From NCBI GenBank assembly GCA_946811695.1, contig OX328132.1, forward strand, positions 53,889,359 to 53,953,358: a DNA stretch of 64,000 nt. The letters are read 5' to 3'. Made by a program: the position numbers and the translations under genes. The notes under the pieces were generated by a model. The model was not told where the DNA came from and did no database searches. It worked only from the letters and a program-made list of their open reading frames with translations. Shown here piece by piece: positions 45,836 through 59,191 of the stretch; positions within the stretch are counted from its first letter, which is position 1, and the number at the start of each line of letters is the position of its first letter. Origin of the DNA: Gonocerus acuteangulatus. Its lineage: Eukaryota > Arthropoda > Insecta > Hemiptera > Coreidae.

Positions 45836-46023
45836 AGTGATATTTTAGTAACTGGATATAAGTATTTTTATTGTTGTTTTTAAAGGTCAGTTGAAGTGTC
45901 TTTATTGTTCTTAGTAAGTGTTTTTGGGGGGTTTTAGGAGGGGATGTTTTTGAGGAAGGGAGTGTTTCTTTGTGGGAGCAGGAACTTGGCCTCTATTTCA
46001 CATTTATGTTTTTTTGGGGGATT

Positions 46024-47150
46024 TATTATAACGTTATACATAGATGATGAATGATGAAACGTATGGTAAATGTGTGTTACAGTTAGGTATTAAATTAATG
46101 GCTGTTGGATACAGAATAAAAACTTAGAATAAGGAAACATAAAAATAGGTACAAAGTGAATAAATACAGAATTCTAAGTGGCTTATCCATAATAAGAAGT
46201 AAAATAATGCCACTCGAATGTGTCATTTCTGAACCTGGGAGTTTGGGGTAAATTGGAAAAGGCGAGAGGGGGGGGGGGGTTATTTAATGTTGATTGAAAT
46301 TACTGATATTTTAATGTATGCTGGTCTAAATTTGGAAACATAAGTTTTCACTCAGTATTGAAGGAAAAATTATAAATTACCGAAACAGTTAAAGATATGT
46401 ATACAAAATGTAGACTTGACTGCATTAACTCACGTAATGAAGCAAAATTCCATCAAAGTTACAAAAATGTTAGTATTGTTGCAATAATTACATTTAGGTC
46501 ACCACTAACACAACATTTTATGAGATTAATTTTTAACGCAAGGGAATAACTCCTGAATCTAAATTACAAGCCATGGGATCGCAGTCAAATAAATATATAC
46601 ATTTTCATCTGTGTTTTTCTTTCTTTTTTTAAGAATGTCAACATGCAACATTGTCTCAAATGCAATATTTGAAATATAACACAATACTGTAAACTCTGTT
46701 CATCCTAACATTACACTATTTAACTTTAGCCTTAGGGTGTGGGTGACCAAGCAGTTTTCTGCTCCTAAACTCCCAGCACTACTAAAATATATAAGTGCGG
46801 TATGTCCAATACAAATGAAAATGAAATCGGTTTTCTCTTCTTACGCTAATACCTAATTTTAAATGAATTTAGAGGAAAGTGGTTTGAGAAATCAACCCTA
46901 GGAAAATCCTCAATTATTACTTACCATGGTGAGGATTGGGCTAAAATGTATGGATTTCTTAGAGAGGCATACCGCTACAGACAACTTTATATATCGGAGT
47001 TAAATTTAGTTGTGAAGATTTTTTTTTTTGTTTTAATCGATTTACTACTGGCAAATAAAACCATTCATTCATTTATTACTTTGTCTATCTATTTGACGCT
47101 GGGGACTACTCGAAGGTGATTGACCCCGTACGTCAACTTCAGTTTTGACG
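46024..47150. other. No recognisable feature
   Basis: AT-rich, with a G run at 46269. Nothing supported. Confidence 0.4.
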
Positions 47151-47285
47151 TTCCATTATTGGTGGAGCTTTGACTAAGTACCATCAGGCTTTATTAGTAG
47201 TGGAGTGAGTATTTTGGTTCCTGAAGAGGTACCTAAAAAGGTTTAAACATGAAGATTTAAAATAATAAATAACTAAATTAATCAT
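47150..47285 (+). repeat. Penelope-type terminal relic
   Basis: TTCCTGAAGAGGTACCTAAA then AAGGTTTAAACATGAAG parallels the module at 31362 but the GAAAC strand is decayed (TAAAC). Surrounding sequence (GGAGTGAGTATTTTGG) resembles 31340. Confidence 0.4.
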
Positions 47286-47309
47286 TAAATGACCCTTAGC
47301 TCAAATATA

Positions 47310-47520
47310 TAGAATTAGCGAATAAGGCGAAAGGTCAATAAAACTACGCCACACACTTTCACACTTTTTATTTCTTATTTCTCTTCCCTACATGTTTCGC
47401 ACCATTTTGGTGCCTCTTCAGGGGAATATACTTAAAACATAAATTCAACCTAAGGAGGGGAACCTTCCACTATCAGGACCTCGTCTAGACTGCCGAAAAT
47501 GGCCTTATTCGCTAATTCTA
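47310..47520 (-). mobile_element. Short element with perfect 19-bp inverted ends carrying a hammerhead-like core
   Basis: TAGAATTAGCGAATAAGGC at 47310-47328 is exactly inverted at 47502-47520. Inside, the minus strand at 47421-47394 reads CTGAAGA, GGCACC-AAAAT-GGTGC, GAAAC, ATGTAG, the cleanest module in the window. Confidence 0.55.
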
Positions 47521-47911
47521 ATAAATAAAGTTTTCATGAGAATCTGAGGCAGTCAGCAGAATGTCTTGTGTAAATTACAAGTCTTATTTATACGTCTTAC
47601 TCATAGGTACAAAAATAACTGCTTCAAAACAAGCCTACAATGAATTTCAGATATTAAATAAGACAAATCTGATAAAGATGACCGTTGAATTGAGCATCAA
47701 CTTCTGCAGATTATTCGTAGCTTGCTAGCTTTAGAAGATAATTAGTTGACGAGATAATTAATATTTAGTGAAGTAATTAATTAAGCCATGCTGTTATTTG
47801 AAGCTCGGTAGTCTGTTTGGTCAAATGTATAACTAGTTTCATTTAAGGATTTCAAATTAACACACACAAAAATATCCTATTTATATTAATACTTTCATCC
47901 TGTTTGTGCAG

Positions 47912-48129
47912 GTTCTCTGGACGGTGATCCAGAAACTCGGGACTCGCAGATCGAAAACAAATCCCCCGAAGACGGGAATGCCGGCTCGAAAAGGCGTGGT
48001 CCCAGGACGACGATCAAAGCGAAGCAATTGGAAATCCTCAAGACAGCCTTCTCGCAGACACCAAAACCTACAAGGCACATCCGGGAGCAGCTTGCCAAGG
48101 AGACCGGGCTACCTATGAGAGTCATTCAG
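47912..48129 (+). CDS. Lim1: Lim1-type LIM-homeobox gene, exon with homeodomain residues 1-46
   Basis: Homeobox exon of a Lim1 (LHX1/LHX5 class) transcription factor, which binds TAAT-type DNA sites in the nucleus. It follows the acceptor TTTGTGCAG and ends at CAG before GTAACA. It completes a Gly codon with the exon at 31616-31795 and reads 72 further codons without a stop. The first part ([20 protein letters not shown]) is linker. The homeodomain begins [15 protein letters not shown] and has Arg5, Leu16 and Phe20 at their usual places. It stops after VIQ, just before the expected VWFQN of helix 3; an intron between residues 46 and 47 is common in LIM-homeobox genes. [18 protein letters not shown] distinguishes Lim1/Lhx1/5 from Lhx3/4, Lmx and apterous types. 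The helix-3 exon is not recognised downstream within the window, so the gene continues beyond it. Confidence 0.95.
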
Positions 48130-48394
48130 GTAACATTTCAGAATTAACTAATTTAATATGTTATAATTGCACACAACCCCTTGGGAATTCAAAAATTATA
48201 TAACATTCCAACATATCATGTTAGAGTTTAAAAAATATTTTATAACAGTATTCGCGAATCTACGTCCTTTGTCGTAACACATGGGGACACTAATTTTCCT
48301 CAATTTTTTTATTATAAACAGTTCATAGCTTATAAACATGGCGACAAGCGAAAAAATTCTACGTCACGTCTTAATAACATTATTTTAAAAACAT

Positions 48395-48520
48395 CACGAT
48401 GGAAAAAGTCGGGGTTTCGTCTTGATAGTTGAACAAAACTACATTTAAAAAAAAAAAAAAAAAAAATCTTTCTTTCGACGTTTTCGGGTTCATTTCGACC
48501 TTCATCACGTATAATAATTA
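48395..48520 (-). repeat. Retroelement terminal relic with degenerate module
   Basis: The minus strand has GTGATGAAGGTCGAAATGAA then CCCGAAAACGTCG; the initial CTGATGA is changed to GTGATGA. Next to an A run at 48449. Confidence 0.3.
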
Positions 48521-48831
48521 ATTAAATGAAGTACTTATAACTTATAAATATCAAATAGAGCAAGAGAATATCTTAAAACTAAAAAAAAAACAAACGACAA
48601 AATTGAGCATAAAATGAAACTAGTAATCTAATTTTGTAAACTAATAATTTAACTTGATGATCAATTTAGTGAATTTAGTCAATTACTTTTAAACACATGC
48701 ACTTTCTGTTATTTAATATATATCATTAAATATTAAAATTATTTATTTGGTACAACAAGATGATATTAACAGAGCAAACGAATGTAGCATATTGCTTTCT
48801 TGAATACCACTTTATTTGTATTGCACAACGT

Positions 48832-48885
<54 letters not shown>

Positions 48886-50225
48886 GTATAAATAACAAAT
48901 TAAGTTAATTGATTTTTATGGAATACTTCGCTTTTACCAAAGTTTCTATTGGGTATTATAATTAAACTGAATTATGGAGTTTCCATCAAGCTTTCATTTG
49001 TTTTCTGTTTGTTCTAAATTTATGGAGTATTCGAACATGTTTGCATTATTAGTTAGGAATAAACAAATGTGGGATATAAATCTCTATTAGCAATTAGGAA
49101 TAAGTTAATGCACAAATGGTTAGTTTTAGTCTAGCCATAACTACTTCTTGTATCCAGTCTTGTCAATTTTACGAAGACCAGTGTTCTTGCTGCTAACTTT
49201 CCTATTTTTCTAATAATTCGTTTATAACATCGACTAAAGTTACTTCAAGAGAGGAATTTTTTTAGGCTGACTGCGTCCTGTAGTGCATTCTTAGCTTCTT
49301 CATCTATGAGCTTGTTACCTCTTACGCCCAAGGTCGATAGCACGTCGTATTTAGAGAATTAAATGGATTTATCAATTCGTAAGTTTAAAATAAAATTTAT
49401 TTCATCATAATTTTCAAATCCAGAGATAATCTTATCATGAGCCACTGGATAATATGGAATATAATAATTTTGGATATGATTAAATAAAATGAGCAGGTAT
49501 TTTTGTTTAATATAATTATGTTTTTGTAGTTATTCTTGAAAAGTTGATTTATTTTCATGGATGAATTAATTATACATGTGCTAATTACATAGTTAAAGTT
49601 CATAAATTAGTGAGCACAGGAGGACTATGAATTAACAGGAAGGTCTTAATTATGCTTATAGTATACCCTATCCAATGTAATGAACTTACTAAATTATTTA
49701 ATTATGAATATTAATATTTATAACCACCGTGAATAGTAATCTTCATTTGTTTTTGTTTTTCTTATTTTCTATTTCGGTATTTTAACAAACGTTCTACATT
49801 ACAACGATAAAACCTATTACTACACTTTCCTATGTAACCTTCACATTAGTTTTAATTGTTTCTTATATTTTATGTTGACCTAAGTTTGTATAATTTAATA
49901 ATATTCAAAGATAAACAGAAAATGGGATAACACTGTTAATTAATTTATCAAAGTTAGCTCTACGTACAGTCATTTGAAAAGTGTAAAATAAAAGAAATGA
50001 TCCTGCTATAAAAAATTATAAAGAAGTCGTGAATAAAAAAATAAAATGGTTTTTTGATTTCTTAAACAAAATTTAATATTTTCTTCATCAATAAAATTGT
50101 TCTTAATCAGTAATCATTTTTTGTATGACCAATATTAGCGCGATTCCTTGCTTCTTATAGGTCAGCAGGATGACGCAATCAAGGAAAATTGTTATCACAA
50201 AATTATTATCTATCTACATGTATAT
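48521..50225. other. No recognisable gene; (TA)n at 48838-48881
   Basis: AT-rich intron sequence. I looked for the Lim1 helix-3 exon (VWFQN) and did not find it here. Confidence 0.4.
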
Positions 50226-50279
50226 ACTTTTCTTTTTTTTCCCTTTGGGTGCATCAACTGCTATGGTCATTAGCACCAC

Positions 50280-50345
<66 letters not shown>
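50226..50345 (-). repeat. SINE family 1 tail followed by (TA)n
   Basis: GGGTGCATCAACTGCTATGG then TCATTAGCACC is the family tail hairpin, directly joined to (TA)n at 50281-50345. Confidence 0.55.
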
Positions 50346-50348
<3 letters not shown>

Positions 50349-50758
50349 TAAGCCGAGAATGGCACGTTGTTTTATTTTTCAATAAAAAACGTTGTTTTGA
50401 CGATAAAAATGCATACATTGTACCTAGAAGGTTTTACCAGCACAAATGTACGAAAGCTTTACTAAGACTGGATACTACTATTTAATAATATATTTTAGAC
50501 AACGTATTTTAAAACTTTTATCATGGGAATGTTTTTTTATGTAGATATATATATTTTTTTTTTCTGTATTAATACGGCTTTCTACAGCGGGTGTTTTTTT
50601 TTAAACATGCCCAGAATTTAAATTGCTTTTTAATAGTTTATAATTTTATAATAATATCTTTATAATGACATTATGAACGATTAAAAGTTATTAAAATCAT
50701 TGACAACAGTATCATTATGAAGGATGTATATACTATATTAATTATTTACGCCCTAGAT

Positions 50759-50787
50759 GTTTCCTGTCTTTTTACACACCTCTTCAG
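50759..50787 (-). ncRNA. Hammerhead-like core, weak stem
   Basis: The minus strand reads CTGAAGA, GGTGTGTAAAAAGACAG, GAAAC. Catalytic strands are kept but the stem between them pairs poorly. Confidence 0.25.
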
Positions 50788-50923
50788 GGAACTTCTTCTT
50801 AGGAAGCCCTCTCGTCACCAAGTACCCTAAAGATGCGGAACTTTAATACAAAAGGATTGAAAAACTGAAAGATTTAAAAACTATTGAGAAATATTTTGGT
50901 GCATCATCATGTATAAAATCACA

Positions 50924-50927
<4 letters not shown>

Positions 50928-51005
<78 letters not shown>
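50928..51005. repeat. Compound (TA)n(CA)n microsatellite
   Basis: TA repeats to about 50970, then CA repeats to about 51005. Confidence 0.95.
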
Positions 51006-51012
<7 letters not shown>

Positions 51013-51109
51013 TTCTGTGTATATATTCACATTTTAACGACCGACATTTTTGTGACCAATGAGTCATGAGACGTAAAAAGTTCCTATAAGATCGTATAGT
51101 TTTGTATAA

Positions 51110-51155
51110 GCCTTAAGCGGGGTTTCTCCTTCTATGGAGGGATCAAGCGCGATAA
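51110..51155 (+). mobile_element. Helentron-like 3' hairpin relic
   Basis: TTAAGCGGGGTTTCTCCTTC followed by TATGGAGGGATCAAGCGCGAT resembles a decayed 3' terminal hairpin of the family. Confidence 0.4.
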
Positions 51156-51719
51156 ATTGTTTTTCCTGGTTTAAAATTCGTAAATGCTCAAACCATCAGG
51201 ATTAGTTGTCATAAAGGTGGTTTTATAGTGTAATAATTTTTTTCGCCGACAAAGCAGTTTTCAGAACACACATTCCATAATCAGCGGATGTTTATGATCT
51301 GTCAACGCCAATCCATCCAAGGTTGAAACCTTTCTTAGTCCGATCTTTATATTTATAACCTTCCTCATACTCCTAATATGGATGTTGAGCAAAGGTTTGC
51401 TCTACGTGGCAGCCTATAAACTTTTGCAGGTGCACAAGGTGGTTTTCTCACCCTGAAGCTATTCTTTTAATAAAGCAATGAGGGTGAAACTGATAATACA
51501 TCATCGAAAATTTTGGGGTAATAAAAACGTAATGTTTCGGGTTGGCATTTTCGAATCACAGCCATTGCACCGGAAAAGGCAAAGAAATACAAACTGTGTA
51601 GCTGAGATACGTAAAAAAAATCATAAGTGTTTTTATCACCTATCTCTGACTATTCAGGGGTTAATATTTAAGATTATTTATAGGTATCAATTGTTTTATG
51701 GGTTAATACTATCTTTTAA
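51156..51719. other. No recognisable gene
   Basis: The open frame starting at 51478 runs into the MITE at 51720 and has no motif. Confidence 0.35.
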
Positions 51720-52395
51720 CGTCTTTTGTCATTTTTTAAGGGCTGAAAACCTTCCTAATCAAAAATTATATCTAAGAGAGTTTATTGGGCAGCAAAGTTT
51801 TTTAATGTGCCGCTCTTATTGCCACAAGTTCTTCTTCAATACAATTCAAAATTGAAGATAATTTTTTTAAATTTAAAATTTTTATTACGAGATATTATGG
51901 AAAAAATGAACTTTTCATTAAATAAAACTTCGTGTATCTCTAAAACTATTTTTTTTTTCTTTATTTAATCGTGCGATACTCTAGCGCCCTCAATTTGCAC
52001 CTGTTCAACTCAAATTTTTTCTGCAGTTTCCTAATAATATTTCTAGTAATGTACGTGTTTTTTTTTTCGATTCATTGAATTATAATAATGTTATGACCAA
52101 TATTTGACGGATGTTTTAATAGAAAATTAAGACTTGTTCACCATTTTCGATCAAATTAATACTAATTTGAATTAAAATCCTACGTGCTTTGCTGAATTTT
52201 ACCTTCTTTTAAAATAATTTTAGTTTATTGTTCTAAATTAATAATTACGTCCGGCAAACTATCGCCCGTATAAAAAGAGGGTTTACGTTCGTCAGACAAA
52301 GCGCCACCATTTTTTTTTCGAAAAATTGAATTATTTTTTGTTATACTTTATCATGCTATATAAAAGTTGATATATAGCAAAATAAAGATGCTATA
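51720..52395 (-). mobile_element. TTAA MITE, copy 3, decayed
   Basis: Same orientation as copy 2. CCTAATCAAAAATTATATCT at about 51760 and ACTATCGCCCGTATAAAAAG at about 52259 correspond to copy 2. Both termini are unclear. Confidence 0.5.
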
Positions 52396-52600
52396 TACTA
52401 CTCACGGCCTCCGGGGAGGTTCGGAGACCGTGAGTGTTACGGCGTGAGCACTTAACACTCCGTGCAAAGGGTCGAGAGTTCGATTCCCTCTATGGAGTGG
52501 TGGCTTTTCTTTGGAAAAAAGAAAAGGCATAAGCCCCATGCTGGCTAGAAAAGGGTGGTAACTTATAGACACACAGGTGACGCAAAAGTGTGACTGAAGA
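52396..52600 (+). repeat. tRNA-derived SINE related to family 2
   Basis: GAGAGTTCGATTCCCTC supplies a B box; GAAAAGGCATAAGCCCCATG and GGCTAGAAAAGGGTGG match the family 2 body. The tail is lost after about 52580. Confidence 0.55.
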
Positions 52601-53670
52601 GGACTTTTCATGGCGGAAACTCATTTTGCGGATTCAATGTTGAAAAATGTATTATTTGAAACTTCGTATTTGTGTTTAGACGTGAGTTGAAGCACATATG
52701 CGGCACATGAGTTGAAGTTGCTTCCGTTTGTTCTTGTTGCTTGTCAAGCCACGTTCTACGTTGATCCGGTACACAGTTCAACGTTACCCGTAATTTTCTT
52801 GTGGCACCTTGCTTGCAATGACATTTCCTCACTATTTGGGTTTTTTCTTGTCCGCATTTGCCAGCTACAATTCTCCCGACAGTCGCCATGTATATCACGT
52901 GCCTTTATTAATGAGTAGTCAGTTGGCAACCACTAAAGTCAGTGCCTAGAGACCGTTTACATCTGAGATTGATGTAGAGGCAGTGTTTCGACTGTGTAAT
53001 CCCCTGGGAACCCTATGGGAGCGATGTCGGTGGCCATATGGTGTAGTGGAGAACAGTTGGCGGCTATTCACCCCCGGCAACAGATCGCTCTCGCCCACTA
53101 AATTTCCCATTTGCTTCCCTAACTTACTTTTTCCCCCTTGCAAAATAACCTGCAATGATTCACTGGCGAATTACACAGTCTAATACGTATTACTAGGCTA
53201 TACGTGAACAATTTTCCGGACATATGTCCCATAGTAGGGGTGGGGGCAATATTAACGAGGCATATAACCGTGAAAAATTAGCTTAATGAGATATGTCGTT
53301 ATATGTTTTTACAGATGTTGTCTAGGGTGAATCTTTAATGATATTATCTATGGTTATATTACATGTGTTTTACTCCTTCTTGCGCAGGGCCAGTAATGCC
53401 CATAAACACTACAGAAGTAGAATATTAAAAATACTAACACAGGTACTATATTAAAAATTTTTATAACTCCTCAGGCAGGTATTTAAACTAAATTTTCCTG
53501 TATACGCTTAGGTACATTGCAAATTACGCAACCAAGTGTATCCAATAAATTAAAAAAACTCAATTGGATGAGAAATACTGCAGATTGGAAAATACGAGTG
53601 TAACCTACATAACATCATAAAAGCCAAATACATGTCGTAAAATGGGTTCATATTAGTATAGTGTGGAGAA
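52601..53670. other. No recognisable gene
   Basis: The open frame 52608-52898 (minus) has scattered Cys/His but no known domain. 52980-53150 is GC-richer without a supported frame. Confidence 0.35.
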
Positions 53671-53679
53671 ATATGTACA

Positions 53680-54000
53680 AACCTATACTGCTTATATATA
53701 TAGGTATATATGTATCTGTGCGCACAGTTAAATGAAAATATCCTAGCACTATAGGTTTGTACCAATTTTACCGCACTGTACTATTGTGAGCACATTATAC
53801 GGTAGCAACCGCCATATCTAGGCAAACCTATACTGCTTATATATAGGTATATATGTATCTGTTCGCACTCTTTGATAACAGTTAAATGAAAATATCCTAG
53901 CACTATAGGTTTGTACCAATTTTACCGCACTGTACTATTGTGAGCCGGTTTACGTCTATTTACGGTAACAACCGCCTTATCTAGGCAAACCTATATTATG
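53680..54000 (+). repeat. Two tandem units of a 145-163 bp repeat
   Basis: ACCTATACTGCTTATATATA begins units at 53681 and 53826, and ACCTATATTATG at 53989. Each unit contains CTAGCACTATAGGTTTGTAC and ACCGCACTGTACTATTGTGA. A single related unit lies at 36925-37000. Confidence 0.7.
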
Positions 54001-54199
54001 GAAAATTTATAACCATAAGGGTTTGTATTTAGTTAACTAAACATATCTTTAAATCACAATAATGCTGTACATTTTACAATGTATAAAGTTATAAATTTTC
54101 CATTATATTCTGACAATCTTAGGTTTATAAATCCCTTGTTCTATGTACTATAAGCCATCAAATGTACTAATATTTGAGTCTAATAACCTTAATGCATGT

Positions 54200-54300
54200 T
54201 TCTATTTTGTTGTTAGCACCTGATGATGGCACATTTGTTTCGAAAGGCCTAGTGCGAAATTCAGAAATTTTGTGGAAAGTCGAATTTTATTTTACCTTCT
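54200..54300 (+). ncRNA. Hammerhead-like core (CTGATGA variant)
   Basis: CTGATGA at 54220-54226, TGGCACATTTGTTTC, GAAAG at 54242-54246. The stem is poor. Element ending AATTAAGCAGCTCC unknown. Confidence 0.25.
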
Positions 54301-54337
54301 GGAATTAAGCAGCTCCACTACCGGAAACAAATATATG

Positions 54338-54397
<60 letters not shown>

Positions 54398-54400
<3 letters not shown>

Positions 54401-55231
54401 TAGACTCTCCCTAATCAGGCGTCGTCGGAACCGGCGTACAGTCGGATTAGAGAAAATGCCGGATTTGAAAATTCAGTCAGAACCGGTCACTTATCCATTT
54501 GAAAACCTTATTATTTGAGGATATAATAATATATACCATTTCTAATATTGCATATTTAAGTAAAATTTAGGTAACGTATTATAAAATAAATTTAAGAAAA
54601 AAACTTGATTTCGATTAGAGCCTTCTGCACAAATTCAGGAACATAAATATGCTTTACTTCCATCCAACAAACCTATGCAATGTACTGTATAACATGCAGT
54701 CTTCTTTTTCGTGCATGGCCACCGCGCATGCGCGAACGCCAGCGGACACTTTTTTGTAAACCTTACTTGTAACATTTTTTTTTTCAGTTTACTCATCGCT
54801 AAAGCATATTTACGCTACTATGTAAATCCTTCCTGGTGTTATTATTAACAAGTGCGTATAAATGTCTAAGATTTAAGGAATAAAATTATGTAGACAGTTA
54901 AACCAAATAAAAAATATTTAATTACTAACTAAATATGTATGCATATATTATTACAATATAAAAAACATGGAAAATCAGGCGTTCCAGCCGCAGGTGCCTT
55001 AGAAACATTTATTTTCTTAGTAGAAACACCACTTTCCACGAATAAGCTTTCGTTTCATGAAACACGACTTCTATTCAAAGGCATACGACGAAAGAAATGT
55101 TTGGTTAGCTAGGAAGGGAAGGTTTTCTAGGAACCCTCGAGCCGGTCTAGCTCCGGCGAGTTCCGAGATCCGTCACTCATTCCTCTCGGAGACCGCCGGA
55201 TTAGAGAGAGCGACGGATAAGGGATAGTCTG

Positions 55232-55234
<3 letters not shown>
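54398..55234. mobile_element. pogo/Tigger-like MITE inserted in (TA)n
   Basis: The left end CAGTAGACTCTCCCTAATC and inverted right end GAGCAGACTATCCCTTATCC are similar, and both abut TA within long TA tracts (54339-54397 and 55235-55285). CAGTARACTCTC-type ends with TA target are typical of pogo/Tigger relatives. No transposase frame remains in 837 bp. Confidence 0.65.
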
Positions 55235-55285
<51 letters not shown>

Positions 55286-55291
<6 letters not shown>

Positions 55292-55809
55292 TTTATAAAC
55301 TATAATGACCGAACCCTGCCTATATCCACACTGGATAAGAGGCAAAGTTATAGCAAACTAAAGAGACTTTTGTAAGGGTGTATAATGGATGAGAGTTGAA
55401 GGCTGGGTCGCAGCTGGTTTGTTGAGGGTATTCTGCATACATTGTGCTGGTGGATTGGGGAATTGGGAAGCTACGACCCACACCCCCCCCCCCCTATCGG
55501 TTATCCGCTAGCTAGGCTGTGTGCCCCTTCGGGTTATCTGATCCCAGACCTCTGGGATTACAGGCTAGGGGGACGGGATTTGCTGCTTAGGCACCCTATA
55601 CAGCTGCCCGGTCGGCCTTATCTTCCCTTAGCTTAATTCCCATGTTTTTAAAACACATTCGCGAACAAAGTCATTTTTTTTCTTCGTAAAATGTGAACAT
55701 CAGATAACTTACTTTAATGGCTCAGAATTTAGATATTCTCCATATTGTGAAAATTCAAAATGTCTCAGTAATTTTCTAAAAGTTCGGCAGCACCGGTACA
55801 TATACAAAA
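55286..55809. other. No recognisable gene; GC-rich patch 55430-55620
   Basis: The patch (GGGGACGGGATTTGCTGCTT, CGGTCGGCCTTATCTTCC) is unlike its flanks and not assigned. Confidence 0.3.
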
Positions 55810-56110
55810 TCCGACTCACCGGAACTGCGTCATCTTAACTAATTTTTATCTTGTTACTATAACTATTGTCATTTATTGAAATTGGAATATAAACAGTTAA
55901 AGGCTGTAGGAAAAAACCTTAACCGCTACGATTTTATTTGCACGAATTTCGCAAAAACGATGGTCCGATAGGCAGATTCTGCTGGCGAACGAATTTGTTC
56001 TTCTGTTTGAAACAAAGTATTATTGTGGCAGATTTCGACAAATAATGATATTTTGGAGAAATGGGACATTTCTCATCTGAATCTCCGGATTGCGTCTTAA
56101 GAACGACACC
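55810..56110 (+). mobile_element. Helentron-like element, 5' fragment, copy E
   Basis: It starts TCCGACTCACCGGAACTGC, followed by CATCTTAACTAA where intact copies have CATCTTAGCGCGG. The interior at 55915-56110 matches 58965-59160 of copy D. No 3' hairpin is seen before copy C begins. Confidence 0.5.
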
Positions 56111-56278
56111 ATATATAAAAAATTGGATTATAAACAGGTAATTTTTGTGAATATTTAACAACATTCTCCAATGACATATCGATGAAAAGCATAAAACCGC
56201 TTTAAGTTATATAAACAAAAATTGTCTTTGTATTCTAGTTTTCAGAGAGCCAACAAATAAAAAAAAAGTCCGACTCGC

Positions 56279-57657
<1,379 letters not shown>

Positions 57658-57671
57658 AATATATACACAAA

Positions 57672-57727
<56 letters not shown>

Positions 57728-58670
57728 ATTTCTCCTTTTTCATCATACAGTTTTTGATGAATGATTTTAATAACTTTTTATAATTCATAATTTTATTATA
57801 ACCTTTTATGATTTTATTATCGAGTTTTGTTGCGGGAAAACAAAACATTTGGCTACAAGATTTGCATTTATGATTGTCGTTATTTACAATGGTGAACAAT
57901 ATTATATATATGACGTACCAGCTTTACATATTTTTTTTTTTAATTTTAGTTATTTTTTTATAATGGGATTATAAAATTATGATTTGGTATACATACAATA
58001 TTAATATGAAATTATACAAACTTAGGTTATGATATTAACATAATTGATTTATATTATGATAATTTATTTTATTTTTTATATTGTATCTATATATTTCAAA
58101 TGCTTATTTTTTCGTTTTTTATTTATCTATATAATAGCGTGGAGAGCATTTATCATATCAACCGGGTCTCTGTTTTATGTTACATAAGAACCCTTTCAAC
58201 GATGCCACCATATGACGCGATGAGTTTTGCCTTTGTAAATTCGATAAAATCAGCATAAGTTTTGTGATAAGGTTCGTGATAAGAATGAAGTATAGTTGTT
58301 TGATCTGATATGAAGGGTGATGTGTGCATGTAGAGTGTGTGATGCGTGTGGTGGCGCCGGCTCATTTGAGCAATAGATAGACCATGGCGCTCTTAATTAC
58401 CCATAGACCTGTCCCCTGAGGATGAGAAGAAAAAACGGGCACTCTCGTCCTTAGTGACATTTTTTCTAACAACCCCCAAGTGAAAGGTTAACAGCTAATC
58501 AACTCTCAAGTTAAAGGTACCTACCTCGTCCATCACTTGTTTCCGGAGGAAGTAGGAGTGAACTTTTGATGTGATAATTAAATATGATGTTTGCATGTAA
58601 TTTCAAGTATTCAAAAGTTCTTTCCTGTGTTATTTATCCATTAGAACATATTCTAAACCAATTTTAAATG
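57658..58670. other. (TA)n at 57668-57724, then unrecognised AT-rich DNA
   Basis: No frame or repeat supported. Confidence 0.4.
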
Positions 58671-59191
58671 TCCTATTCGCAGGTAGTGCGGCATCTTAGC
58701 GCGTTTCCGTTTATATCCATAGTGTCATTTAGAACAGTGCAGTAGAAACATTTAATGTTTTGTTTTGATAATTTGTAAAAAATGTAGCTTTATCGGCCTT
58801 ATATTTACCAGGATTTCCTAACCGGTTTAGATATATTTAAGGAATTATCCAAAAATCCGGATAAAAGTCTCGTTGTTTTCACTGTAATCTAAAACCGTTA
58901 TCGATTTTAAAATCTGACGTGAGGATTTTACCCATAAAAAGTGTACCTAACAGACTATACGCAAAAAACCTTAACTACAACTATTTTATTCGAACGAATT
59001 TCGCGAAAAAACGGGCGGATTTTTCTGGATAACGAATTTGACATTTGTTTGTGACGAAGTATTTTTGTTGCAAATTTCGACAAAATCGGAACATTCATGC
59101 GACTGACCTATAGGGTCTGAAAGGGGGTTATTTCTCTTCTGGACCGCCGGATTGCGCAATAAGCTTATGGAGGTAAGAGAAAACGCGCTAA
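58671..59191 (+). mobile_element. Helentron-like element, divergent shorter copy D
   Basis: It starts TCCTATTCGCAGGTAGTGC, has TTAGCGCGTTTCC set in from the end, and finishes GAAAACGCGCTAA. This is a 521-bp relative whose offset repeat and terminal repeat changed together (GCGCGTTTCC / GAAAACGCGC). The interior (from about 58965) resembles copy E and the gene-proximal part of copies A-C. Confidence 0.6.

Larger units (their letters stand above)
43093..46023. repeat. Pair of about 110-bp inverted repeats enclosing the antisense LINE
   Basis: 43093-43205 (ATCCCCCAAAAAAACATAAA ... CCCCCCAAAAACACC) is matched inverted at 45915-46023. Identity is high by eye. Their outer ends are TCCCCC-A-rich. 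Either the LINE inserted in an older foldback element or the arms arose with the insertion. Confidence 0.6.
31796..47911 (+). other. Lim1 intron between linker exon and homeobox exon (phase 1)
   Basis: A 16,116-bp intron bounded by GTAAGT and a TTTGTGCAG acceptor. It holds a TIR element with a nested MITE, a candidate LTR, a truncated Penelope-like element, an antisense LINE, tandem repeats and many (TA)n tracts. Long introns are common in developmental homeobox genes; here nearly all recognisable content is mobile DNA. Confidence 0.8.

Noticed and set aside
47895..48125. Minus- and alternative-frame ORFs over the homeobox exon
   Set aside because: Shadows of the real homeobox frame.
52608..52898. 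Cys/His-containing 96-codon protein on the minus strand
   Set aside because: Cys and His spacing does not match a zinc-finger pattern I know, and no splice or promoter context supports it.
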